Assembly: GCA_050950785.1 (NCBI GenBank)
Contig: JBMNIG010000021.1
Span: 124,001-188,000, forward strand
Source: JAAYOS01 sp050950785
Lineage (GTDB): Bacteria; Bacillota; Clostridia; Oscillospirales; JAAYOS01
Reading direction: 5' to 3'
Length of the DNA stretch: 64,000 nt
Shown: piece after piece, positions 9,794 through 18,097 of the stretch
How the letters are laid out: each line of letters begins with the position of its first letter
Numbering within the stretch: position 1 is the stretch's first letter
Notes under the pieces: generated by a model
Seen by the model: only the letters and a program-made list of their open reading frames with translations
What the model was told of the DNA's origin: nothing
Databases searched by the model: none
Position numbers and translations under genes: made by a program

Positions 9794-11869
9794 ATGAAAT
9801 GCACAAAAGAGTATCGCTTGTCCTTTACAGACAAAGCAAAAGAGCTCATTTCACAGATGAGCCTTGAAGAAAAAGTTCATTTGATGAGCGGTTGGATGAA
9901 GCCCGGAGATATTGGCGGAATAATGTCGGGAAGTGATCCTGCCATCCATTACAACCATATTCCATATGGAGCAGGCGGAAATGACAGGCTTGGAATTCCA
10001 CCCGTTCTCTTCTGTGACGGTCCGCGTGGAGTGGTTTGCGGCACAGGCAAGAGTACATGTTTCCCTGTAACGATGCTGCGCGGAGCTACATTTGATACTG
10101 AGCTTGAAGAGAAAGTTGGCAGAGCTATCGGACGTGAAATCAGAGCTTATGGCGGCAATTTCTTCGGTGGCGTCTGCATAAACCTGCCCATCAATCCGGG
10201 ATGGGGCCGCAGCCAGGAAACTTACGGCGAGGACAGTTTTGCGATCGGACAGATGGGAGCATCCCTTACACGGGGCGTGCAGGAGGAAAATGTCATAGCT
10301 TGCGTCAAACACTATGCCTTCAACTCTATGGAGATCAGTCGTTTTAAGTGCAGTGTTGATTGCGACAGACGCACAGAACGCGAAGTTTATCTCCCTCACT
10401 TTAAGGACTGTGTCGATGCCGGTGCCGCCAGCATAATGAGCGCGTACAATCTCTATAAGGGTACTCATTGCGGTCACAGCGACTACTTACTTAGAAAAGT
10501 CCTTAAAGAGGAGTGGGACTTTGACGGTTTCGTTATAAGTGACTTCATTTATGGAGTCAAGGATACCGTAGAGGGTGCAAATGGCGGCATGGACATAGAA
10601 ATGTGCTGGACTTATCATTTTGGTGATAAACTTGTCGAAGCTGTAAAGGAAGGTCTAGTGCCTGAAGAGAGAATTGATGAAGCAGCATTGCGGATAGTCC
10701 GTACGATCCTTGCTTTCGAAGAAGCTTATTCGTCAAGCGGCAAAAACTACAGCGAAGAAATAATTGGCTGTAAAGACCATATAAATCTTGCACTGGAAGC
10801 TGCACGCAAGGGTATAACCCTTCTCAAAAACGACGAAGTCCTCCCACTGGATAAAACGAAAACAAAGAAGATAGCGGTTATAGGAAAGCTTGCAGATAAA
10901 GCCAATATCGGTGATCATGGGTCAAGTCGTGTTTATCCTGCATATGTAGTTACTCCATTGGAAGGCTTACGTAAAATTGCGCCTGAAGTGAAAATCGTCT
11001 ATTGTGACGGCAGCGACATTGAAGCTGCAAAGGTGGAAGCACGAAATGCGGATGCTGCAATTTTTGTCCTTGGATACCAGCACTCTGACGAAGGTGAATA
11101 TGTCAGCCCACAAGGTCGTGAGAGTTATACCGGAGGAATGGGCGGGGACCGCAAAGATAGTCTCGGATTGCATGCTGAAGATATCAATCTCATTTATGAA
11201 ATTGCACCTGAAAACAAGAACTCTGTAGTTGTTCTTATAGGCGGAAACATGATCATGATGACTGAGTGGATAGATAAGGTAAGCTCCGTGCTCATGGCTT
11301 ACTATCCCGGCCAGGAGGGCGGCACAGCAATTGCCGAGATATTGTTTGGCAATGTCAATCCATCCGGCAAAATCCCATTTGTCATTCCGTATGAGGAAAG
11401 TGATCTGCCACAAGTAAACTGGGATACTACAAACCAGTGGTATGACTATTATCACGGATACACAAGGCTTGAAAAGGAAGGCAAAAAACCTCTGCATCCT
11501 TACGGATTTGGTATGTCATATACTACTTTTGAGTATTTGGATCCTGTCTTCAGCGTGAAAGATGATAAGGTCGTGGCAAAGTGTACCGTAAAGAACACCG
11601 GCAAACTTGCAGGCGACGAGGTAGTGCAGCTCTATATTGGATTTAAGAATTCAGCCGTAGACCGCCCCGTCAAGTTGCTGCGAGGATTTAAACGCATTAG
11701 TTTGACACCGGGAGAAAGTGTACAAGTCGAGATAGGATGTCCAGTCGAAAAACTGAAATGGTATGACCCCAAAACTGCGGCTTTTGAACTTGAACATATG
11801 TCTTATGAGGTTTATATAGGCTCATCATCTTCTGACAGCGACCTGCTTGCCGGATCCATCACTCTGTAA
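9794..11869 (+). CDS. Glycoside hydrolase family 3 beta-glycosidase
   Basis: A 691-residue cytoplasmic GH3 enzyme with no signal peptide. Order: GH3 N-terminal barrel (about 20-330, with GPRGV at 76-80, GRSQETYGED at 138-147 and KHY at 172-174), GH3 C-terminal sandwich (about 355-570), and a fibronectin-III-like C-terminal domain (about 600-685). The likely nucleophile is Asp250 in GFVISDF. The family removes non-reducing beta-linked glucose or xylose; substrate cannot be read from sequence, but the neighbouring xylose genes make xylo- or gluco-oligosaccharides plausible. The ATG at 9794 follows GGGGGAT; an in-frame TTG at 9719 would place the operator inside the gene and is rejected. Unlike its neighbours to the left it is intact. 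Confidence 0.88.
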   Translation: MKCTKEYRLSFTDKAKELISQMSLEEKVHLMSGWMKPGDIGGIMSGSDPAIHYNHIPYGAGGNDRLGIPPVLFCDGPRGVVCGTGKSTCFPVTMLRGATFDTELEEKVGRAIGREIRAYGGNFFGGVCINLPINPGWGRSQETYGEDSFAIGQMGASLTRGVQEENVIACVKHYAFNSMEISRFKCSVDCDRRTEREVYLPHFKDCVDAGAASIMSAYNLYKGTHCGHSDYLLRKVLKEEWDFDGFVISDFIYGVKDTVEGANGGMDIEMCWTYHFGDKLVEAVKEGLVPEERIDEAALRIVRTILAFEEAYSSSGKNYSEEIIGCKDHINLALEAARKGITLLKNDEVLPLDKTKTKKIAVIGKLADKANIGDHGSSRVYPAYVVTPLEGLRKIAPEVKIVYCDGSDIEAAKVEARNADAAIFVLGYQHSDEGEYVSPQGRESYTGGMGGDRKDSLGLHAEDINLIYEIAPENKNSVVVLIGGNMIMMTEWIDKVSSVLMAYYPGQEGGTAIAEILFGNVNPSGKIPFVIPYEESDLPQVNWDTTNQWYDYYHGYTRLEKEGKKPLHPYGFGMSYTTFEYLDPVFSVKDDKVVAKCTVKNTGKLAGDEVVQLYIGFKNSAVDRPVKLLRGFKRISLTPGESVQVEIGCPVEKLKWYDPKTAAFELEHMSYEVYIGSSSSDSDLLAGSITL

Positions 11870-12000
11870 AGTATTCTGCAAATACCTTGTCTGGACAAAA
11901 AGCTGAACAAGAATACAGGTACCATGTCCAGTTTTGAAAATCAAGTTGTTTGCGGACAAGGGAAAGGTACCATGTACATCTTCATAACAAAGTCGTTTAA

Positions 12001-12037
12001 AAGATAAATCAGGGCATCAAGCCCTGATTTATCTTTT
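12001..12037. terminator. Bidirectional terminator between the GH3 and ferredoxin genes
   Basis: A perfect 15-bp stem (AAGATAAATCAGGGC and its complement) with a 5-nt loop, bordered by A-rich sequence on the left and TTTT on the right, lies between two convergent genes. Upstream of it, AGGTACCATGT is directly repeated at 11917 and 11965; I cannot assign that repeat. Confidence 0.8.
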
Positions 12038-12097
12038 CGTCAAAGTGATACGACTCCGGATATCAACGGACAAGGAACCTGCCCCCCTGTCCGCGAG

Positions 12098-12913
12098 TTA
12101 GATGTCAAGAATATGTCCGTCTGTCGATATGACAACTACTTGCCAAGGTAGCATTTTGCCACTCATTATAATGGCTTGCTGCACAGCTCTCTCAAGACCA
12201 CCGCAACACGGCACTTCCATTCTGGCAACTGTAACGCTTCTGATGTTGTTGTGCCTTATGATCTCACTCAGCTTCTCTGCGTAATCCCCCTCGTCCAGCT
12301 TAGGACAGCCTATGAGAGTAATTTTATTCTTCATAAACTCACTATGGAAATTTGCATAGGCATAGGCGGTGCAGTCTGCTGCTATAAGTAGCTTGGCTCC
12401 GTCAAAATACGGTGCTTTGACAGGCACAAGCTTTATTTGGACCGGCCACTGGCGCAGCTGAGATTCCTGCGGTGCATTGTTGGATGTCTCCAGAGAAGTA
12501 TTAACCACATTTCTTCCCCTCTCAAATACACGTGCACTTGATCCGGGACAGCCACATGGCAGCGGTGCTTTGCCGCCATCATTGTCATTGTCGTCCTTCG
12601 CATGCCCGGCACCTTGCTTGTGTGCGGGTGTGTCTTCACCTGATTTCACGCCCTTCTGTTCGTCAAGCCTCTGTTTGTTTTTCAAGACTTCTGCTTCATT
12701 GAACGGAAGAGCTTCTCTCACTTCAAAGGAAATTGCACCCGTTGGACAAGTAGGTAGGCAATCTCCTAGTCCGTCGCAGTAATCATCACGCAGTAGCTTT
12801 GCCTTTCCGTTTACCATACCTATGGCACCTTCGTGGCAGGCATCTACACAAATGCCGCACCCGTTGCAAAGGTCTTCATCAATTTTTATTATTTTTCTAA
12901 TCACAGGTCTCAC
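12098..12913 (-). CDS. Ferredoxin-type dicluster Fe-S protein (FrdX-like)
   Basis: A 271-residue protein. Residues 8-60 form a bacterial dicluster ferredoxin domain: CNGCGICVDACHEGAI and, after a gap, YCDGLGDCLPTCPTGAI. A charged, disordered linker (about 75-145) contains a further Cys pair (PCGCPG), and a C-terminal domain (about 155-271) has ADCTAYAY, IGCPKLDEGDY and EVPCCGGLERAV. The layout matches ferredoxin-like proteins that accompany Crp/Fnr regulators of the HcpR type and hybrid-cluster protein in anaerobes; no hcp gene is in the window. It is divergent from such a regulator, with a palindromic site centred in the intergenic region. A role in nitrosative or redox stress is inference. 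Confidence 0.75.
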   Translation of the reverse strand: MRPVIRKIIKIDEDLCNGCGICVDACHEGAIGMVNGKAKLLRDDYCDGLGDCLPTCPTGAISFEVREALPFNEAEVLKNKQRLDEQKGVKSGEDTPAHKQGAGHAKDDNDNDGGKAPLPCGCPGSSARVFERGRNVVNTSLETSNNAPQESQLRQWPVQIKLVPVKAPYFDGAKLLIAADCTAYAYANFHSEFMKNKITLIGCPKLDEGDYAEKLSEIIRHNNIRSVTVARMEVPCCGGLERAVQQAIIMSGKMLPWQVVVISTDGHILDI

Positions 12914-12945
12914 CTCAAAAACTTTTTCATTTGTTTGCTGATTTA

Positions 12946-12987
12946 ATTATAATGAACAAACAAAGAAATGTTTGTTGCAATTGCAAC
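12946..12987 (-). promoter_or_regulatory. Promoter with Crp/Fnr-type activator site for the ferredoxin gene
   Basis: On the minus strand a TATAAT -10 box (12951-12946) has no good -35, and the perfect palindrome GTTGCAATTGCAAC (12974-12987) sits in its place. The palindrome has the TTG-N6-CAA half-site spacing of Crp/Fnr proteins. With transcription starting near 12939 its centre is at -41.5, the classical class II activator position. Confidence 0.6.
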
Positions 12988-13134
12988 GTAATTGTGCTAA
13001 TATGAATAATATTTATTGTCCCGACAGCGGAACAACTTGTTAGCAACCTTTGAGTATACAATAATCCATATCTTGATTACAGATTTATTCGTATCTAAAG
13101 CATTAAGTAAAATTTTAGAAACGTGGTTGATAAA

Positions 13135-13953
13135 ATGAGCCAAAAAGATTATAATACGCACAATTATCATAACTCTGAAAATCTATATGATATATCTAAC
13201 TCTACTATGAGTAAGCCTACTAAGTCTATTGATACAGATTCTCATACACAGCCTGAGAGTGTACAACTCAGGCAGTTGATAAACTCGATAGACCATGCCG
13301 ATATTGCGCTTTTTGACGGGATCGACAGCAGAAGTTTCAAATCACTTCTCCCCTGTCTAAATGCGGTAATTCGTAGCTATCTAAGGAATGAAGTCGTGTT
13401 GATGGCAGGCAGTCGCGCCGAGTGGATAGGTATTGTCCTTAAAGGGTCTGTGATGATTGTTAGAGAAGATATGTTTGGCAATAGAATAATCGTTGGAAAC
13501 GCGGAGAAAAATGACATGTTTGCCGAGGTATACGCCTGTGCTTCTCCTAAGGATATCCCTATTTCAGTGGTTGCTACCGAAGATACCTCGATTCTGTGGA
13601 TACATTTTCATAAAATTGCATCCACCTGTTCTTCGTCCTGCGCGTTTCATACAAAGCTGATTGAAAACATGATGAAAATCCTTGCTAATAAGAATATGTT
13701 ACTAAACCGCAAAATCGATCACCTGTCAAAGAAGACTATTCGCGCAAAGTTGATGGCTTTTTTGATAGACCAGGCCGAGACCCACAAAAGTCTCACTTTC
13801 AATATTCCCTTCAGCAGAAACGAGCTAGCCGATTATCTGTGCATCGACCGGAGTGCCTTGTCCAGAGAGCTTGGTAAGATGCGCGATGAAGGGCTTTTGG
13901 ATATGCATCGCAATTCATTTAAGATATTAAATCGCGAAAGCTTTCTAATGTAA
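13135..13953 (+). CDS. Crp/Fnr-family transcription regulator (HcpR-like)
   Basis: About 272 residues. The first 45 are polar and low in complexity and are not part of the family core. A cyclic-nucleotide-binding-like beta-roll follows (about 60-165; VVLMAGSRAEWIGIVLKGSV), then a dimerisation helix and a winged helix-turn-helix with FSRNELADYLCIDRSALSREL (about 228-247). No N-terminal Fnr-type cysteine cluster is present, so it is not a canonical oxygen-sensing Fnr; C148-type residues in the roll (CSSSC) are notable but of unknown use. It is divergent from the ferredoxin-type gene, whose promoter carries a Crp/Fnr palindrome. Start is uncertain: ATG 13135 is chosen over GTG 13123, and neither has a good ribosome binding site. 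Confidence 0.8.
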   Translation: MSQKDYNTHNYHNSENLYDISNSTMSKPTKSIDTDSHTQPESVQLRQLINSIDHADIALFDGIDSRSFKSLLPCLNAVIRSYLRNEVVLMAGSRAEWIGIVLKGSVMIVREDMFGNRIIVGNAEKNDMFAEVYACASPKDIPISVVATEDTSILWIHFHKIASTCSSSCAFHTKLIENMMKILANKNMLLNRKIDHLSKKTIRAKLMAFLIDQAETHKSLTFNIPFSRNELADYLCIDRSALSRELGKMRDEGLLDMHRNSFKILNRESFLM

Positions 13954-13975
13954 ATAATCACTTGAGGTGAAATAT

Positions 13976-14872
13976 ATGCATATTCTTGAGGTTAAAAATT
14001 TATCCAAGGGCTTTGGAAAAACACAAGTAATCAAAAATATTTCATTTACCGTCGAAGAGGGCGAAATCGTCGGATTCGTCGGCCCTAACGGTGCAGGTAA
14101 AACCACTACTCTAAAGCTTATTACAGATTTGATACGTCCCGATGAGGGAGAAATCATCATCAATGGATACCCTCTTAAGAGACAGCGTGAGGCTGCTCTC
14201 GGAAGCCTTGCAGGTATCATCGAAAACCCTGGATTATATGTAAACCTGACGGGTTATGACAATCTATCCTTTATTGCCAAACTTCGGGGGATATCAAAGG
14301 AAAAACTTCAGCGTGCAATAGATATTACTGGACTTGGGGATAATATACACCGCCAGGTGCGCAAATACTCACTTGGAATGAAACAGCGCCTTGCGCTCGG
14401 TATGTGCCTTATTACCGAGCCGAAGCTGCTCATCCTCGACGAACCTACAAATGGTCTTGATCCCACAGGAACCATGGAGTTGCGTGAGCTCATGTTAAGA
14501 ATGGTTAATGAAGAGGGTGTATCGATACTGTTTTCCTCCCATATGCTAGGTGAGGTCGAGAAAATTGCAGACAGGGTGCTTTACATAAAAGAAGGGGTCC
14601 TTTTAGACAAAACGGTACCGGTTTTTGATTCCTACTTCACAATTGCTCTAAACGATCCTTCTGCCGCCGCTGCGCAGCTTGAAAGTGTTGACGGCGTTCT
14701 TTCTGCAAAGGTAGAAGGAAAGGATAGACTGTCAGTTCATCTTCGCGAAGGCGCACTTTCCGAAGTTCTGAAAGTCCTTACAGAGAAGAACATACCAATA
14801 CACGACATCACAAAACAGCAAGACGATCTTGAGATGATTTATAACAGGATCTTCAGGAGTGTCGAGTCATGA
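13976..14872 (+). CDS. ABC-2 type exporter ATP-binding protein
   Basis: A 298-residue ATPase of the BcrA/Ccm-like group. Walker A is GPNGAGKTT (about residues 36-44), the signature is YSLGMKQRLALG, Walker B is LLILDEPTNGLDP, and a C-terminal regulatory extension follows (about 215-298). GAGGTG precedes the ATG at 13976 by 7 nt. Its stop overlaps the start of the first permease (ATGA), so the three genes are translationally coupled. Together they form an exporter with one ATPase and two different permeases, a layout common for peptide or bacitracin-type resistance; the substrate is unknown. Confidence 0.9.
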   Translation: MHILEVKNLSKGFGKTQVIKNISFTVEEGEIVGFVGPNGAGKTTTLKLITDLIRPDEGEIIINGYPLKRQREAALGSLAGIIENPGLYVNLTGYDNLSFIAKLRGISKEKLQRAIDITGLGDNIHRQVRKYSLGMKQRLALGMCLITEPKLLILDEPTNGLDPTGTMELRELMLRMVNEEGVSILFSSHMLGEVEKIADRVLYIKEGVLLDKTVPVFDSYFTIALNDPSAAAAQLESVDGVLSAKVEGKDRLSVHLREGALSEVLKVLTEKNIPIHDITKQQDDLEMIYNRIFRSVES

Positions 14873-16053
14873 GAAAGCTTATTCTTTTTGAGTTGAAAAA
14901 GCAGTTCACCTCTGTCAAAAACCTGGTTGTATGGTTGCTCTTACTTGTTACACTGCTTACATACGGATCTATTAATATGGCAAGAGATTTAAGTTACAGA
15001 AAAATGCGCCTTAGCTACGATGGCAGCGCATGGGATGCATCAATTCAGTTGAATCTGCTCCTTCAAACATATCCTAAAAATCCTCCGGAAAGCATTCAAA
15101 AGGCCATGGACCTGTGGCGCAGGGACGCAGTCTATTCTGCCCAGCAGCGCGTCTTTGCCTCATGGGTAGGTGAGGATCGCTGGCGGGATGTGGTTTTGGC
15201 TAACATCAACCGCAATGAGAATATACTACAAGGCCTCCAGGAAGGGATCATATCCGGAAAGTCAAAGGCAGAGGGCGGAGTTTCTGAATCCGACTTGATC
15301 AATAACATCAATTACAACAAATATTTCTATGAAAATGACATAAAGCCACTACGTAATGTCTATCAGATGACCGGTATCAATTTTTTGTATCGCGTCCTTT
15401 CAGAACTGATGCCATATCTTGCTGCAGTTGTGATCTTGCTGTTGTGCAGCGATTGTTTTGCCTCCGAGGTAGACTGGGGCAGCTATAAATTCCTTCTACT
15501 TCAGCCCTATCCCCGTAGAAAGTTTTTCACCGCCAAGGTATTGTCCAGCCTGCTGCTCGCATTGATCGTAATGGGTAGCTCCCTTACGATCGTGTACGCA
15601 ATTATGTCCGCACTGAACGGAACCGGGAGTGCAAATTACCCTATCGCCTTTGATCCTAATGCATTTTCCTCATTCGCAGTAACACCCCAGAGCGAAATAT
15701 TGGTTTATTTAGGCGCCGGTAAGTTCCTTCTCTACGCCTTTATACTCTTCCTGCTTTATCTCGTGTTCCTTACTGCGTTTGCATGTCTTGCATCGGTTCT
15801 GTCTCAGGAAAGCCTCAACGCTATGACTGTATCAATAAGCATAATTTTTGCGGCTGCGGTTTTACAATCTCCCATTAGTCGGATGCCACAACTCTCACTT
15901 TTCTGGCCATTTTCATACGGAAATGCGGTTACAGTGATGACCGGGAGCGCTGCCGGTTCAATGCTTGCGGGCTTTATAGTGTTTGCCTGTGTCAGCGTGT
16001 TGTTGGTGCTGATAAGCCGCATCATCTTTAACAAAAAAGACATCATCTGCTAA
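14869..16053 (+). CDS. ABC-2 type exporter permease, first subunit
   Basis: A 394-residue membrane protein. TM1 (about 20-40) is followed by a 140-residue extracytoplasmic loop, then five predicted TM segments from about residue 180. GSYKFLLLQPYPRRKFFTAKVLS after TM2 is the conserved cytoplasmic helix of this family. It overlaps the ATPase gene by 4 nt and precedes a paralogous permease. Confidence 0.85.
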   Translation: MRKLILFELKKQFTSVKNLVVWLLLLVTLLTYGSINMARDLSYRKMRLSYDGSAWDASIQLNLLLQTYPKNPPESIQKAMDLWRRDAVYSAQQRVFASWVGEDRWRDVVLANINRNENILQGLQEGIISGKSKAEGGVSESDLINNINYNKYFYENDIKPLRNVYQMTGINFLYRVLSELMPYLAAVVILLLCSDCFASEVDWGSYKFLLLQPYPRRKFFTAKVLSSLLLALIVMGSSLTIVYAIMSALNGTGSANYPIAFDPNAFSSFAVTPQSEILVYLGAGKFLLYAFILFLLYLVFLTAFACLASVLSQESLNAMTVSISIIFAAAVLQSPISRMPQLSLFWPFSYGNAVTVMTGSAAGSMLAGFIVFACVSVLLVLISRIIFNKKDIIC

Positions 16054-16067
16054 ATCGGGAGGTCAAC

Positions 16068-17474
16068 ATGGGTCAGTTAATCCTGTTTGAAGTAAAGAAA
16101 GCAATAAAGAGTAGAAAAAACCGGATCGTCCTGGTCATATACTTCATACTTATTGCATCTATGATATTTACCAAAATTGACGAGGGATCGGCTAAGAGGA
16201 CTGAAACCATCAATAACTGCCTGTTCCTGCAGGACTACTACAATCTTGACTCCGCAACCTACGGAAACCGGGCAGACCTATATGATTCACCTCTATTCAG
16301 GATCTATGCCGACAACGCCGCTGTTCGGGCTGAATATTATGGGCGTAAGGCGAACGCTTTGCTAAACCGCGACGTGTACGCAGAGCTCGAAGCTGATATT
16401 TCGCACTATACCAATGAGCTGACCTTTTATACTAAGGATGTCGAGGAAATAGTTGAACGCGGGGAGCTCCTCAAAGGTCTTCCCTCTCGATATATGGACT
16501 ATCCGTACCGTCTCCTTTCTTCAACAGACGCAAGAAAGAATATTGTTGAATATTATCAGCTGCAGCTCGACTTTTTGACTTCACTGCGGGATAATGGGAT
16601 CACGCCCATGTCCCATTATGATATGACGGGATTTGCATTTCTCTATACAGCATTCAATGAGCTGTTACCTCCAATCGCGCTTCTAATTGCTCTGTTGGTA
16701 CTTTCCGACATAGTTTCAGGTGAATCGGACTCGGGAAGCTTTAAGTTTCTCCTTCTTCAACCGATGTCAAGAGGTAGAGTGATAATAGCAAAGGCTGCCT
16801 CGGCCTTCATAATCATACTTATGTGGTTGCTTATTCCACTGCTTGTCACATTCCTGATAGTAGGACTTATCAACGGATTTGGAGATCCGGCATACCCTGT
16901 TCTCTATCTTAATGATTCCTTTTCGTCCATATTCGCACCTGCAGCAGCTCCCAACTATGACAGTTCCTATCTTAGCAGGGACTTCTATAGATTTGTAAGT
17001 TGGGAGAGGGATATGGCCTTTTCCGGATTGGAATACAGGCATGGCAATTTCTATTTAGGATACAGCAAATACGCTTCAAAAAACGGCAACTTTATATTTT
17101 TTGCACTGCCTAACGCAGAGTTGAACTTGGTGCCAATCGGTATTTTTATTTTGATGTGCCTTGTTCCTATAGCTCTGTATACTATATTTGCTGCAACGCT
17201 AGCCGTATTTGTCTCTACTTTGGCTCGGAAGGGCATTATCTCGATAGTATTAGGGACCTTATTAGGCATATTTTTCACAATATACACCGTATATCCTGAA
17301 AGTTTTAGCTTAGTCACAGCACTGCTTCCGCTTACATACAAAAACCCGGTGGCACTATTGTCGGGGTTAGGCGGCGCCACCGTACTATTTGGTATATTTG
17401 TGCTTGCCTTCTTCTCCTTACTGCTGTTGATCATAAGCGGTGTTATCTTTAAGAAGCGGGATATCATATGCTAA
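16068..17474 (+). CDS. ABC-2 type exporter permease, second subunit
   Basis: A 468-residue paralogue of the preceding permease, with the same plan: TM1 near 20-40, a long outer loop, and at least five later TM segments. It shares GSFKFLLLQPMSRGRVIIAKA. Two larger outer loops, including about residues 270-350 (rich in Ser, Tyr and Phe), explain the extra length. GGGAGG lies 7 nt upstream of the ATG. Both permeases end in a Lys-Lys/Arg-Asp-Ile-Ile-Cys motif, which supports a duplication origin. It closes the three-gene operon; no clear terminator is seen before the next promoter at 17565. Confidence 0.85.
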   Translation: MGQLILFEVKKAIKSRKNRIVLVIYFILIASMIFTKIDEGSAKRTETINNCLFLQDYYNLDSATYGNRADLYDSPLFRIYADNAAVRAEYYGRKANALLNRDVYAELEADISHYTNELTFYTKDVEEIVERGELLKGLPSRYMDYPYRLLSSTDARKNIVEYYQLQLDFLTSLRDNGITPMSHYDMTGFAFLYTAFNELLPPIALLIALLVLSDIVSGESDSGSFKFLLLQPMSRGRVIIAKAASAFIIILMWLLIPLLVTFLIVGLINGFGDPAYPVLYLNDSFSSIFAPAAAPNYDSSYLSRDFYRFVSWERDMAFSGLEYRHGNFYLGYSKYASKNGNFIFFALPNAELNLVPIGIFILMCLVPIALYTIFAATLAVFVSTLARKGIISIVLGTLLGIFFTIYTVYPESFSLVTALLPLTYKNPVALLSGLGGATVLFGIFVLAFFSLLLLIISGVIFKKRDIIC

Positions 17475-17564
17475 GAGCGAAACCTTCAATGACAGACTCC
17501 CCCTATAGTGAATTTGCATAATGTATTATCGTGCTAAAGCATTAAATTTCTATATTATTTATAA

Positions 17565-17594
17565 TTGACAGCGGATTACTTACTGTGATAGAAT
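17565..17594 (+). promoter_or_regulatory. Promoter of the ilv-leu operon
   Basis: TTGACA (17565-17570) and TAGAAT (17589-17594) are 18 bp apart in AT-rich DNA. Transcription from about 17601 gives a leader of nearly 500 nt that contains the T-box. Confidence 0.65.
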
Positions 17595-17600
17595 TACGCC

Positions 17601-18055
17601 CAATATCATCTAAATACATCCATTAAGCTTAAATGCGTTGATCGGGACGAGTAAAAGCGGTCTACATTTCAGAGAGTCGCCGGGTGGTGCAAGGCGATAT
17701 GTGTCCGTTTTGAAAATCACCCGTGAGCTGTTGACCGAAAGCAGAATATTCCAAATACGTTGAACGGGCTAAGTAGTTCCGTAGGATATCAGAGAACCGC
17801 CGGATGGTGCGAGGCGGCTATCCGAAAGAATGAACCTCACCCGGGAGTAGTTGGCTGAAAGATGAAAATTTTACTGGTCGAGTAGGTCATACCGGATACC
17901 CACCGTTATAGGGGTCGCGCGTTAAAACGGCTTTGCCGGGAGATGCGTTTGAGGTGGTCGAAATAATTGTACCCATATGTACAATAAATCGGCAACAAGA
18001 GTGGTACCGCAGAGGATAAAACCTTTGTCTCTTGAATGAGGCAAAGGTTTTTTTG
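17601..18055 (+). promoter_or_regulatory. T-box leader with two Stem I domains (Ile then Leu specifier)
   Basis: Two adjacent Stem I modules align along their length. Module 1 (about 17632-17745) has the AGAGAGTCGCC/GGTGGTGC apical elements and the specifier ATC at 17716-17718 in GAAAATCACCCGTGAG. Module 2 (about 17760-17865) has AGAGAACCGCC/GATGGTGC and the specifier CTC at 17836-17838 in GAACCTCACCCGGGAG. Only one T-box core follows (GTGGTACCGC, 18001-18010; TGGT would pair with an ACCA tRNA end), then one terminator, AAACCTTTGTCTC/GAGGCAAAGGTTT with a T-run (18019-18052). Ile and Leu codons match the operon's products. No second antiterminator lies between the modules. Confidence 0.9.
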
Positions 18056-18097
18056 TTTAATACATAGCCATTAAATATTTTTCAGGAGGTTCTATAC

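Noticed and set aside
10967..11497. Long antisense frame within the GH3 gene
   Set aside because: It is opposite a conserved gene, and its translation shows no domain.
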